Below, in pieces: positions 49,262 to 58,336 of a DNA stretch of 64,000 nucleotides. Each line of letters opens with the position of its first letter. The first letter of the stretch is position 1. A program made the position numbers and the translations under genes. Origin of the DNA: JADJPO01 sp963724535 (GTDB lineage Bacteria > Actinomycetota > Actinomycetes > Actinomycetales > Kineosporiaceae); NCBI GenBank assembly GCA_963724535.1, contig CAVRVD010000002.1:62001-126000 (forward strand). Reading direction: 5' to 3'. The notes under the pieces are model-generated. The model was not told where the DNA came from, searched no databases, and worked only from the letters and a program-made list of their open reading frames with translations.

Positions 49262-51105
49262 GCGCAACGGTGCGGCTGACCACGTCCGAGGCGATCGTGC
49301 GCTTCCTGGTCGCCCAGCAGATCGTCACCGAGGGCGAGCAGCTGCCGCTGTTCCCTGGGGTGCTGGCGATCTTCGGACACGGCAACGTGACCTCGTTCGG
49401 GCACGCCCTCGAGATGCATCGCGAGGAGATCCCGGTCTGGCGGGGTCAGACCGAGGAGGGCATGGGCCTGGCGGCCGCGGCGTTCGCGAAGGCCAGGCGC
49501 CGCCGGCAGATCCTGGTCTGCACCTCCTCGATCGGCCCGGGTGCGACGAACTTCATCACCGCGGCCGGGGTGGCGATGTCGAACCGGCTGCCGGCGCTGT
49601 TCATCTCCGGCGACGCCTTCGTCAGCCGGCTGCCCGACCCGGTGCTGCAACAGGTCGAGCACTTCGGCTGCCCATCGACCACCGTCAACGACGCCTTCCG
49701 CCCCGTGGTGAGGTTCTGGGACCGGATCACCCACCCCGCCCAGGTGCTCTCCGCGTTGCCGCAGGCGGTCGGCACGATGCTGGACCCGGCGGACTGCGGT
49801 CCGGCCTTCCTCGGGCTGCCGCAGGACGTCGCGGCGATGGCCTACGACTACCCGGTGGAGTTCTTCGACCCCCAGGTGCACGAGATCGCCCGGCCCCGAC
49901 CGGATTCCGGGCAGCTGCGCCGGGCGGTCGAGGCGATCCGGGCGGCGCGCCGTCCGGTGGTGATCGCCGGAGGCGGGGTGCACTACTCGTTGGCGGAGGC
50001 CGAGCTGGCCGCCTTCGTCGAGGACTTCGGGCTACCGGTCATCGAGACCGTGGCGGGCAAGTCGTCGATGCTCGCCTCGCACCCGCGCTACACCGGGGCG
50101 ATCGGGGTGACCGGCGCTGCGGCCGCCAACTCCGCTGCCGCCGAGGCGGATCTGGTGATCGCCGTCGGCACCCGGCTCGAGGACTTCACCACCGGTTCGT
50201 GGACCCTGTTCGGTTCTCAGACCCGGATCGTCACCGTGAACGTCGGCCGCTTCGATGCCGGCAAGCACCGCGCGCTTCCGGTGGTCGCCGACGCCAAGGA
50301 GGCCCTCGGCGAGCTCACCAAGGCGCTGTCGGGGTGGAAGGCGCCGCAGGAGTGGACCGATCGCGGCAGTGAGCTGCGCGCCGAGCTGCTGGGGTTCATC
50401 GCCGGCCGGGTGGCCGACGACGGCGTGTGGCCGCCGAGCTACGCCCAGCTGGTCGGCCTGGTCAACGCCTCGGCGACCGGGCAGGACTACGTGCTGAACG
50501 CCGCGGGCGGGCTGCCGGGTGAGCTCAACATCAACTGGCACAGCAAGGGAATCGCGACGTTCGACCTCGAGTACGGCTTCTCGTGCATGGGGTACGAGAC
50601 CTCGGGCGGGTGGGGCGCCGCGATGGCTCGACCGCAGGGCCAGGTCTACGTGATGGTCGGCGACGGCTCCTACCTGATGCTCAACTCCGACATCTACGCC
50701 TCGGTGCTGTCCGGCAAGAAGTACATCCTCGTGGTCTGCGACAACGAGGGCTACGCCGTCATCGAGCGCCTGCAGCGCAACCAGGGCGGGGCCTCGTACA
50801 ACAACATGCTGGCCGACTCGCGCGGGCCGGGCGTCGACGTCCGGGTCGACTTCGCAGCACACGCAGCGGCGCTGGGCGCGATCAGCATGACGGTGCACAG
50901 CCTGCAGGAGTTCGCCGAGGCCCTGGAGGAGGCGCGAGCGGCCGACCGGACCACGGTGATCGTCACCAAGGTCCGCGCCGACGACTGGACCGAGGGCGGG
51001 GCTTTCTGGCAGGTGGGCGTCCCCGAGGTCTCCGGGCGGCCCGAGGTGCGGGCGGCTCGGGAGGCCCAGGACGCCGGTCTGGAGGCGCAGCGCCGGGGGG
51101 TGTAG
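49258..51105 (+). CDS. iolD: 3D-(3,5/4)-trihydroxycyclohexane-1,2-dione hydrolase
   Basis: This 615-residue ThDP enzyme opens the cyclitol ring to 5-deoxyglucuronate. It shows the N-terminal catalytic region LFPGVLAIFGHGNVTSFGHA with E in RGQTEEGMGLAAAAFAKARR, a central NAD/FAD-like domain, and the ThDP signature GDGSYLMLNSDIYAS ending in VVCDNEGYAV. It is last in the operon and overlaps its neighbour by 4 nt. Confidence 0.95.
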   Translation: MSATVRLTTSEAIVRFLVAQQIVTEGEQLPLFPGVLAIFGHGNVTSFGHALEMHREEIPVWRGQTEEGMGLAAAAFAKARRRRQILVCTSSIGPGATNFITAAGVAMSNRLPALFISGDAFVSRLPDPVLQQVEHFGCPSTTVNDAFRPVVRFWDRITHPAQVLSALPQAVGTMLDPADCGPAFLGLPQDVAAMAYDYPVEFFDPQVHEIARPRPDSGQLRRAVEAIRAARRPVVIAGGGVHYSLAEAELAAFVEDFGLPVIETVAGKSSMLASHPRYTGAIGVTGAAAANSAAAEADLVIAVGTRLEDFTTGSWTLFGSQTRIVTVNVGRFDAGKHRALPVVADAKEALGELTKALSGWKAPQEWTDRGSELRAELLGFIAGRVADDGVWPPSYAQLVGLVNASATGQDYVLNAAGGLPGELNINWHSKGIATFDLEYGFSCMGYETSGGWGAAMARPQGQVYVMVGDGSYLMLNSDIYASVLSGKKYILVVCDNEGYAVIERLQRNQGGASYNNMLADSRGPGVDVRVDFAAHAAALGAISMTVHSLQEFAEALEEARAADRTTVIVTKVRADDWTEGGAFWQVGVPEVSGRPEVRAAREAQDAGLEAQRRGV

Positions 51106-51112
51106 CACCTCA

Positions 51113-51129
51113 CCGTCCGGCGCGGACGG
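51113..51129. terminator. Hairpin after iolD between convergent genes
   Basis: CCGTCC (51113-51118) and GGACGG (51124-51129) form a perfect 6-bp stem with loop GGCGC, in the 29-nt gap between iolD and the DUF2784 gene. It may terminate both transcripts. Confidence 0.5.
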
Positions 51130-51134
51130 GCACG

Positions 51135-51533
51135 CTATCGGGCACCTCGGGGAACCTCGCCCGCCCTGCCTCGACGCAGCCGCGAACGCCGTCGCCGAAG
51201 CCCGAGACCCAGATAGGCGGAGATGACCGCCGCCGCCACAAGCCCCTGCATGAAACGCTCGTACTGCGTGGGATACAGGACCCCGGCCAGGTAGCGGTCG
51301 ATGAAGGCGCCCTCGTAGGCATCGGCGCCGGCGCGGTCGCGAAGCCGGTTCTCCACGCGGGTCAGCGGACACGGCCAGCCGATCGTGACGATGCCCAGGG
51401 CCCACCCCACCGCCGGCACGTGCGCCACCAGGGCCAGCGGGTGACGCCACGCGATGAAGCCCCCCACCGCGACGAAGACGACGAAACCCAGGTGGATCAC
51501 GACGACGGCATCGGCGAGCAGCGCGTACGGCAT
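51135..51533 (-). CDS. DUF2784 membrane protein
   Basis: The 132-residue protein starts MPYALLADAVVVIHLGFVVF and has about four hydrophobic segments, a central GIVTIGWPCPLTRVENRLRD and a YERFMQGLVAAAV stretch, as in the DUF2784 family of small inner-membrane proteins of unknown role. The C-terminus is Arg-rich. Confidence 0.85.
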   Translation of the reverse strand: MPYALLADAVVVIHLGFVVFVAVGGFIAWRHPLALVAHVPAVGWALGIVTIGWPCPLTRVENRLRDRAGADAYEGAFIDRYLAGVLYPTQYERFMQGLVAAAVISAYLGLGLRRRRSRLRRGRAGEVPRGAR

Positions 51534-51898
51534 TGCGGGACCTCCGGTACCAGGCTAATCCGAGGGCGGTGGCCGGTTGGCCACGGTCCGTCCGGACGGC
51601 GCGCGGCCCGTCGTCCCGGTGGTCTTCGCCCGACACGTGGTGCTGCGCTGGGCCGATGGTGTTCCTCGGGCGTTCGGCCGAGTCGTGGCGGAACAGCACC
51701 ACCAGTTGGCTGGAAGTGCCCACCAGCGGTTGCCCCGAGTGCTAGACCGGACTCCGGCAGCTGGCGATCGGCCGACGCGTGGGGGACCTCTTTCCCCGTG
51801 CGCGCCGGGCACGGACGCGCACTGATCATCCAAGCCGCTCACCGATCGGGGTGTGGCCGGGCGCCCAGGAGGCGTCCGATGTGGATGGGGGACGTGGC
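51534..51898 (+). other. Stretch without a supported gene; possible oxidoreductase scrap
   Basis: No intact gene is present in these 365 nt. One plus-strand frame contains ATVRPDGARPVVPVVFA (51580-51630), reminiscent of the start of FMN/F420-binding PPOX-fold proteins, but nothing convincing follows. The 3' end carries the GGGGGAC ribosome binding site of the deacetylase gene. Confidence 0.35.
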
Positions 51899-52414
51899 AT
51901 GAACGTCAGCAGGCGGGGTCTGGCTGCGCTCGTGGCCCTGGTGGTGGGCACCTTGGTCGGTCTGGTCGGGTTGGTGACGGTCGGGGACACTGCCGGTGCG
52001 GCCACCCTGATCGGCACCGTGGACGACGCGACGACCAGCGGCAGCAACCGGTTCACCTACTCGGGAACGTGGGTCAGTTGCGGCGGCTGCAACACCGGGG
52101 CCCACCAGAACTCGTTCCGCTACTCGGCGTCCACGGGCAGCGCGGCCGCCTTCACCTTCGTCGGCGGGCAGGCGAGCCTGTTCGGCTACCTTGAGCCGCA
52201 GGGCGGCATCGCCAGCGTGTCGGTGGACGGCGGTCCGGCCGTGGACGTCGACCTCTACCGCTCCAGCCGGGTCCTCGCCGCGGTCTACACCACTGCGGCG
52301 CTCGCCTCCGGGACGCACACCGTGACCATGACCGTCACCGGGCGGACCAGCAGCCTGTACCGAGCGATCAACATCGACAAGGCTGAGGTCTACGCGGCGT
52401 CGACGGGAACGGCG

Positions 52415-52595
52415 CCGACCACCACCACCACCACGACGACGGCGCCGACGACAACCACCACGACGACGGCGCCGACCACGACCACCACGACGGCGGCGCC
52501 GACACCACCACGACGGCGGCGCCGACCACCACGACCACGGCGCCGACCACCACCACGACGACAACGGCGCCGACCACCAACACCTCTGCCCCGAC
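52415..52595 (+). repeat. Thr/Pro/Ala-coding low-complexity tract 1
   Basis: The DNA is a degenerate array of ACC/ACG and GCGCCG units encoding Thr-rich linker 1 of the deacetylase. The frame changes within GACACCACCACGACG at 52501-52515, where one base is missing relative to the other units. Confidence 0.85.
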
Positions 52596-52996
52596 CGGCG
52601 GGGTGTCGCTCGACGAGCGGGTGACCTCCGGGACGAACCGGTTCTCCTACGCCGGAACCTGGGTCGACTGCGGGGCCTGCAACCCCGGCGCCTACCAGAA
52701 CTCGTTCAAGTACGCGCCGAGCGCCGGTGCCTCGCTGACCCTCACCTTCACCGGCACCCAGGCAGCCCTCGTCGGCTACCGCGAGCCACAGGGCGGGATC
52801 GCCTCGGTCTCGGTGGACGGCTCTCCCGCCGTCGACGTGAACTACTACGCAGCGACCCGGACGCTGGCCAGCGTGTACACCACCCCGGTGCTCGGCGCCG
52901 GCACGCACGTGGTCTCGATGACCTTCACCGGGCGCACGAACGGGTCCAGCCCCACCATCAACATCGACCGCGCGATCGTCTACTCCGGCGGCGCCA

Positions 52997-53135
52997 CCGC
53001 GACGACCACCACCACGGCGCCGACGACCACCACCACGGCGCCGACGACCACCACCACGGCGCCGACGACCACCACCACGGCGCCGACGACGACGACCACG
53101 GCGCCGACGACGACGACCACGGCGCCGACGTCCAC
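52997..53135 (+). repeat. Thr/Pro/Ala-coding tandem repeat tract 2
   Basis: Seven near-identical 21-base units encode APTTTTT and form linker 2 of the deacetylase. All stay in frame, unlike tract 1. Confidence 0.88.
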
Positions 53136-53782
53136 CAGTGGGGTGGTGAGCTTCACCTTCGACGACGGCAAGACCAACCAGTACGCCTACGCCCGCCCGG
53201 TCCTCAACGCCGCCGGCTTCCACGGCACCTTCTTCATCATCTCCGACGCCCTCACCTGGGGCAGCAGCAACATGAACGCCTCCCAGGCGCGTCAGCTGGC
53301 CGCCGAGGGCCATGAGATCGGCAACCACAGTCGGGACCACGCCAACCTGGCAACGCTGTCCGCGGCGGGCGTCCAACAACAGTTGGCCGACTCCCAGGCC
53401 GCTATCACGTCAGCAGTGGGAGTCACCCCACGCACCTGCGCCTACCCGTACGGCACCTACAACTCCACCGTGACGTCCATCGCGGCCCAGTTCTTCAGGG
53501 CCTGCCGCAGTACCGACGGAGGCCAGAACTCCGCGGCCACCGACCGCTACAAGCTCGCCACGCTGTACGTGCGCACGGGGACCACCGGTGCCGACGTCCG
53601 GGCGGCGGCGGAGCAGGCCAAGGCGAACAACACCTGGCTGATCCTCTGCTACCACGGGGTCGGCAACGTGGGCAGCAACGACGACGTCAGTGCGGCGACG
53701 TTCCAGTCGCACGTGGACGCCGTCAAGGCAGCTGGGGTGCCGGTCAAGACGGTGTTCGACGCCGCCGGCTGACCCGGGCGCA

Positions 53783-54376
53783 CTACTGGGCCGGGTTCGG
53801 GCCGCACCCTGACTGGACGAATACCACCGGGTCGTGGCGGCGAACCGCTCCACCGGTGAGCACCCGGGCGTTGATGCCCCGAAGGCGCAGGTTGCGACCG
53901 GTGCGGCCGTTGACCCAGCGCATCGCGTCGGCGCCGAACCGCTCGACGAACTTGGCGCAGCCGGTGTGCGGCTGGTCGGTGACCTCGATCATCGCGGTGC
54001 CGCCCCGGGCCGCGCCGATGGTCAGCCGGGTGCCGACCGGCAGGTCCTCCTCGCGCAGCGACAGGTCGACGTAGAGCTGGTCACCGGCCATCGCACGCTG
54101 CTCGTCGGTGGCAGCCAGCGTCTCGACCACCCGCCAGCCCATGACGTTGAGCTGCATGTCCGGGTGTGGGCCGCCGTCCTCGGTACGGCTGCTTGGGCGC
54201 TCCCGCCAGGTGTCCCCGACCAGTCCGACGCTCGGGTTCAGCTCGCCCTCCTCGAGGATCTCGCGCACCCCGACCGCCGGGCGGCGCACGATCATCCGCA
54301 ACGTGCCGGTCCCCACCGGGGCGGCACGGACGTGACCGAGAAGGACCTCCAGCTCGGCGGAGGTGCGATGTGCCAT
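53783..54376 (-). CDS. MOSC domain protein
   Basis: The 197-residue protein has GTLRMIVRRPAVGVREILEE near the start, SVGLVGDTWRERPSSRTEDG, and the conserved MOSC cysteine in DQPHTGCAKFVERFG. MOSC domains bind molybdenum cofactor or sulfur carriers and act in sulfur-transfer or detoxification reactions. It converges on the deacetylase with 10 nt between stops. Confidence 0.88.
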   Translation of the reverse strand: MAHRTSAELEVLLGHVRAAPVGTGTLRMIVRRPAVGVREILEEGELNPSVGLVGDTWRERPSSRTEDGGPHPDMQLNVMGWRVVETLAATDEQRAMAGDQLYVDLSLREEDLPVGTRLTIGAARGGTAMIEVTDQPHTGCAKFVERFGADAMRWVNGRTGRNLRLRGINARVLTGGAVRRHDPVVFVQSGCGPNPAQ

Positions 54377-54479
54377 CTAGGTACTGTCACCCGCGGGTCG
54401 CGGGGCGGACAACACCTTTACGGACGGCGATCGGTCAGGTCCCGCAGATCAGGTACGTCGCGGCTGAGCGAGGCGGCCG

Positions 54480-55445
54480 CTACCGTCGAATGGCTGTGGT
54501 GGCGAAGGGAACCGTGGGGTCGCCGAACAAGGGGAACTTCGCATCCACGACGTACAGGCGTGACCCGAACACGTCCGCGGTGGTCGGGGTCACCGAACCG
54601 GGAACCGGCAGGGTCCGCACGATCCGGCCTCGGGTGAGCCGGTGGGACAGCGAGACCTGCACGACGCCGTTCGCCCCGGCGACGCTGTAGAGCGTGCGCC
54701 CGACCAGGACGAGGCCGTCGGCGCCGGGCAGGGTCGCATCGAGCTGGATCCGGCGGGCGTCCAGCACGGCAGCCTTCGAGTCAGCCGGCACGGCGTACAG
54801 CGCTGCTCCGGGCACGTCCGGCGCGGTGGACTGCGCGACGATCAGCTGCCTGCCGTTCGGCGTGGCAACGATCCCGTTGGCGTTGAACCCGTCTGCCTGC
54901 TTCCAGTCCCCGCCCAGCGTCACGTACTGGGGAGCCCCGATGGCGCCGTTCCGGCCGATCGGCACGCGGATCAGCTGCGGGGAGAACGAGTCGGTGAACC
55001 ACGCCGCGTCCCGAGTCACGATGACGTCGTTGACGAAGCCCGCCTCGACACGTACGTCGCGCAACAACGTCCCGTTCTTCGTGTCGTACACGCGGAAACC
55101 GGGCGTCACGTCTGGTGCGAGGCCGGGACCTCCGCCCGCGACCCACAGACGACCGCGCTTGTCGACATCCATCCCGACCGCGATCTTGTTCGCCCCGGGG
55201 GAGGAGGCGAAGGAGGTGCTCCGGCCCGTCTTCAGGTCCTGCCGCTGGATCCTGCCGTCGACGAGCGATCCGACGTACGCCGTCCGCCCGCCGATGGCGA
55301 TGCCCTCGGGGAAGAAGCCGTCAGGCAGCGCGATCGTGTCCGGGAAGTCGTGCCCCCTCGGGGGATGACGTTCCACCACGGCGGCGCCCGAGAGTGACCA
55401 GGCGAGGGCGGGCAGGGCCAGGATCATCACGAGCTTCCGGAACAT
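54480..55445 (-). CDS. Secreted SMP-30/gluconolactonase-like beta-propeller
   Basis: This 321-residue exported protein has a signal peptide (FRKLVMILALPALAWSLSG). The propeller blades include FFPEGIAIGGRTAYVGSLVD, GRLWVAGGG, GFVNDVIVTRDAAWFTDSFS and NANGIVATPNGRQLIVAQS, the SMP-30/LRE-like pattern. A lactonase role is possible but the metal ligands were not confirmed. ATG 55445 was preferred over an upstream in-frame start because it begins the signal peptide. Confidence 0.78.
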   Translation of the reverse strand: MFRKLVMILALPALAWSLSGAAVVERHPPRGHDFPDTIALPDGFFPEGIAIGGRTAYVGSLVDGRIQRQDLKTGRSTSFASSPGANKIAVGMDVDKRGRLWVAGGGPGLAPDVTPGFRVYDTKNGTLLRDVRVEAGFVNDVIVTRDAAWFTDSFSPQLIRVPIGRNGAIGAPQYVTLGGDWKQADGFNANGIVATPNGRQLIVAQSTAPDVPGAALYAVPADSKAAVLDARRIQLDATLPGADGLVLVGRTLYSVAGANGVVQVSLSHRLTRGRIVRTLPVPGSVTPTTADVFGSRLYVVDAKFPLFGDPTVPFATTAIRR

Positions 55446-55632
55446 CACAGACCCCTTCGCAGGCGAATACGGCGCCGAAGGTCCGAACCCTACCGGGGTC
55501 GTACGTGTCCGTCGTGTCGACCACAACCGGGCAGGAGCGAGGACGACGGGTGGTGGTCGGGTTGCCCTCCTCGGCATTCTCGAGCCAGCTCGGGCCCACT
55601 CGGACCGCAGGTGAACCCCCTACGCTCGATGG

Positions 55633-56097
55633 ATGCCGCGTCAGATCGCCACGAACACCATGGTCGACCGCGCCGGGCTCGCGGCGTTCGTCGACCCCCG
55701 CCACCAGCACGTCCTGATCACGCGGCGAGCGGACGGCGCGCCGCAGGCGTCCCCGGTGACCGGGGGACTCCTGCCCGACGGGCGCCTCGTGGTCTCCACC
55801 TACCCCGACCGGGCCAAGGCGGTGAACCTGCGCCGCGAGCCGCGAGCCAGCGTCCTGGTGCTCTCCGACGACTTCGGCGGTGCCTGGGTGCAGCTGGACG
55901 GGACCGCCGAAGTGATCGACGGCGAGGCGGCCGTCGAACCCCTGGTCGACTACTACCGGTGCATCGCCGGTGAACATCCTGATTGGGACGACTACCGGCA
56001 GGCGATGCGTACCCAGGGCAAGTCACTCATCGTGATCACCGTCGAGCGGTGGGGACCGATCGCCACCGGCGGGTTCCCGCCGCGGCTGGCGGACTGA
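55633..56097 (+). CDS. PPOX-class F420/FMN-dependent oxidoreductase
   Basis: The 154-residue split-barrel protein shows FVDPRHQHVLITRRADGAPQ, LPDGRLVVSTYPDRAKAVNL and DYRQAMRTQGKSLIVITVER WGPIATGG. These are typical of actinobacterial F420-dependent reductases of the pyridoxamine-oxidase fold. TACGCT (55621-55626) lies six bases before the ATG, so transcription is probably leaderless. Confidence 0.88.
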   Translation: MPRQIATNTMVDRAGLAAFVDPRHQHVLITRRADGAPQASPVTGGLLPDGRLVVSTYPDRAKAVNLRREPRASVLVLSDDFGGAWVQLDGTAEVIDGEAAVEPLVDYYRCIAGEHPDWDDYRQAMRTQGKSLIVITVERWGPIATGGFPPRLAD

Positions 56098-56166
56098 GCC
56101 CGCCCGCGTGGCTGTGCGGGCCATCTGACCACCGAACCGGCAGGCGCCGTCGAGGACGGAGACCGG

Positions 56167-57717
56167 TCAGGTCCCGCAGAAGGTCTGGTAGGCCGCGGTG
56201 ACCTCGTGCGGTGCCGGCTCGGCGTACGCCGCGTGATCCGTGCGCTCCTCGAACGGGTCGGCCAGGACGGCGAGCAGGGCCTCGAACGGAGCCAGGTCGT
56301 CGTCCTCGACCGCGGCGGCCAGCGCCCGCTCGACCTGGTGGTTTCGGGGCACGTAGATCGGGTTCGCCCGCCGCATCGAGGCCATGTCGACACCGGATGC
56401 CTTGTGCCGAAGCCGGTCCCGCCACCGTGACAGCCAGTCCGACAGGGCAGCCTGGCCGTTCTCGCCTTCGCCGAACAAGCTCCGAAGTGCACCCTCGCCG
56501 GCGGGACCCACGGTGGCGTCGACGAGGCGGCGCCAACCCAGGGTGAAGTCCACTCGGTGCCGCTGCAGCAGGTCGAGGTACTCGGCGCCGAGCGCGCGGT
56601 CGGCGGCGGCCTCGGCCCCTGCTCCGAGGTCCTCGAGACCCAGCTTGGCCCGCAGCACCGACGTCCAGTGGTGGGCGTAGCGCTGCGAGAAGGTGTCCAG
56701 CACCGCGACCAGCCGGGGCACGACGCTCTCGTGGTCCGAGCCGTCCGGACGCCCGATCAGCGGGCCGAGGGTCTCGGCGAAGCGGGTCAGGTTCCACTGC
56801 GCGATCGCCGGCTGGTTGCCGTAGGCGTAGCGGCCGTTCTCGTCGATCGAGCTGAACGCCGTCGACGGGTCGTAGGCCTCGAGGAAGGCGCAGGGCCCGT
56901 AGTCGATGGTCTGGCCGGAGATCGCCATGTTGTCGGTGTTCATCACGCCGTGGATGAACCCGATGCCCATCCAACGCGCCACCAGCTCGGCCTGCCCCTC
57001 CAGGACGGCGCGCAGCAGGGCGAGGTGGCGCTCGGCGTCGTCGGCCACCTCGGCCAGCTCCGGGTGGTGCCGGGCGACAGCGTGGTCGGCGAGGCGGCGC
57101 AGCAGGTCGAGGTCGCGGCGTACGGCGAACTCGAAGGTGCCCACCCGTAGGTGCGAGTCGGCGACCCGGGTCAGGACGGCGCCAGGCAGTGTCTGCTCGC
57201 GCAGCACCGTCTCCCCGGTGACCACCGCGGCCAGCGCCCGGGTGGTCGGGATGCCCAGGGCGTGCATCGCCTCACCCATCAGGTACTCGCGCAGCACCGG
57301 GCCGAGCGCGGCCCTGCCGTCGCCGCCGCGGGCGAACGGGGTGCGGCCGGACCCCTTGAACGCGATATCGCGGCGCCGCCCGCGGGTATCGACGACCTCG
57401 CCGAGCAGCAGCGCCCGACCGTCGCCGAGGACCGGGGAGAAGAAGCCGAACTGGTGACCGGAGTAGGCCTGGGCCAGCGGAAGGGCGCCGTCCGGGACGG
57501 CGTTGCCGGACAGCACCCGCAGCGCCTCCTCGCCGTCCAACCAGCCCTCGGGCAGGCCCAGCTCGGCGGCCAGGGAGTGGTTCAGCGCCACGGCCCGCGG
57601 GCGCGGGACGGCGGTCGGCTGCCATTCGAGATAGGCCCCACCGAGCTCACGCGCATAGCTGTTGTCGAAGGCCAATGGTGCGCCCACGGTCTCGGCCCCA
57701 GTCATCGCGTCGGTCAT
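56167..57717 (-). CDS. selO: Protein adenylyltransferase SelO
   Basis: SelO (YdiU) AMPylates redox-related proteins using a pseudokinase fold with inverted ATP. The 516-residue sequence has FDNSYARELGGAYLEWQPTA, AYSGHQFGFFSPVLGDGRAL, KGSGRTPFARGGDGRAALGP and IGFIHGVMNTDNMAISGQTI DYGP. It ends YQTFCGT, with a cysteine third from the end, where selenocysteine occurs in some homologues. It lies 4 nt from msrB on the same strand, supporting a redox role. Confidence 0.93.
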   Translation of the reverse strand: MTDAMTGAETVGAPLAFDNSYARELGGAYLEWQPTAVPRPRAVALNHSLAAELGLPEGWLDGEEALRVLSGNAVPDGALPLAQAYSGHQFGFFSPVLGDGRALLLGEVVDTRGRRRDIAFKGSGRTPFARGGDGRAALGPVLREYLMGEAMHALGIPTTRALAAVVTGETVLREQTLPGAVLTRVADSHLRVGTFEFAVRRDLDLLRRLADHAVARHHPELAEVADDAERHLALLRAVLEGQAELVARWMGIGFIHGVMNTDNMAISGQTIDYGPCAFLEAYDPSTAFSSIDENGRYAYGNQPAIAQWNLTRFAETLGPLIGRPDGSDHESVVPRLVAVLDTFSQRYAHHWTSVLRAKLGLEDLGAGAEAAADRALGAEYLDLLQRHRVDFTLGWRRLVDATVGPAGEGALRSLFGEGENGQAALSDWLSRWRDRLRHKASGVDMASMRRANPIYVPRNHQVERALAAAVEDDDLAPFEALLAVLADPFEERTDHAAYAEPAPHEVTAAYQTFCGT

Positions 57718-57721
57718 GGCG

Positions 57722-58249
57722 TCAGTGGACCTTCTTCAGAGCCACCGCGTTCATGCAGTACCGCAGTCCGGACGGCGCCGGACCGTCAGCGAAGACGTGC
57801 CCCAGGTGAGCGTCGCAGACGTTGCAGATCGTCTCGATCCGCTGCGTGAACAGGCTGGAGTCCTCGTGGTAGGCAATCACGTCGGGCCGCACCGGCTGGG
57901 TGAAGCTCGGCCAACCTGTGCCGGACTCGAACTTGGTCGCCGAGTCGAACAGCTCGGTACCGCAGCACAGGCACTCGTAGCGGCCGGGCTCGAACAGAGA
58001 GCACATCTGCGAGCTGAACGGTCGTTCGGTGCCGGCCTTGCGGGTCACGTGGAACTGCTCGCGGGAGAGCACCTGGCGCCACTGTTCGGGGGTGCGCTCG
58101 TCGCGTCGCGGCGGGGCGGGGTTGCCCTCGCGGGCCAGTCGGACGACGTCGGCCCAGGTCTGCAGTACCGGCGCGGTGGCGGGCTCGGTGGCGGGATCGG
58201 TGGACGGCTGGGGGCTTGAGGTCTGGTCGCTCACAGTGGGGTCAACCAT
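57722..58249 (-). CDS. msrB: Peptide-methionine (R)-S-oxide reductase
   Basis: This 175-residue enzyme repairs oxidised methionine residues. It shows SREQFHVTRKAGTERPFSSQ, zinc ligands in CLCCG and CNVCDAHLGHVF, FESGTGWPSF and the catalytic cysteine in RYCMNAVALKKVH. The N-terminal 35 residues are Ser/Pro/Thr-rich and not conserved. It precedes selO in an apparent two-gene operon. Confidence 0.96.
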   Translation of the reverse strand: MVDPTVSDQTSSPQPSTDPATEPATAPVLQTWADVVRLAREGNPAPPRRDERTPEQWRQVLSREQFHVTRKAGTERPFSSQMCSLFEPGRYECLCCGTELFDSATKFESGTGWPSFTQPVRPDVIAYHEDSSLFTQRIETICNVCDAHLGHVFADGPAPSGLRYCMNAVALKKVH

Positions 58250-58307
58250 CGCCGGCCCGTCATTGTTTCGGATGTGGTCCAGGTGTCAGGGTCCGGTACG
58301 GCACTGG

Positions 58308-58330
58308 GGTGGCAAACCCCACCCAGAGTC
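58308..58330 (+). repeat. Partial copy of the 16.6-kb hairpin repeat
   Basis: GGTGGCAAACCCCACCCAGA (58308-58327) matches one arm of the long hairpin at 16617-16636 in 19 of 20 bases. The other arm is absent here, although TGGGGT/ACCCCA can form a small stem. It lies between the divergent msrB and DUF1801 genes. Confidence 0.65.
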
Positions 58331-58336
58331 GACCCG

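Larger units (their letters stand above)
51899..53772 (+). pseudogene. Secreted NodB polysaccharide deacetylase, frameshifted in Thr/Pro linker
   Basis: Restoring one base near 52505 gives a 624-residue protein: signal peptide (SRRGLAALVALVVGTLVGL), carbohydrate-binding-like module 1 (NRFTYSGTWVSCGGCNTGAH), Thr/Pro/Ala linker, duplicate module 2 (NRFSYAGTWVDCGACNPGAY), second linker, and a NodB domain with FTFDDGKTNQYAYARPVL, HEIGNHSRDHANL and CAYPYGTYNST. As written, translation stops after module 1 and linker 1; module 2 onward could only start internally at GTG 52603. The lesion sits in an ACC/ACG low-complexity tract, so slippage, phase variation or sequencing error are possible. Confidence 0.8.

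Noticed and set aside
51577..51825. Small PPOX-type oxidoreductase gene
   Set aside because: Only about 17 residues look family-like; the rest does not continue the fold.
52415..53135. Possible CRISPR array or satellite
   Set aside because: The repeats are short ACC/ACG/GCGCCG units without unique spacers and lie in a protein linker.
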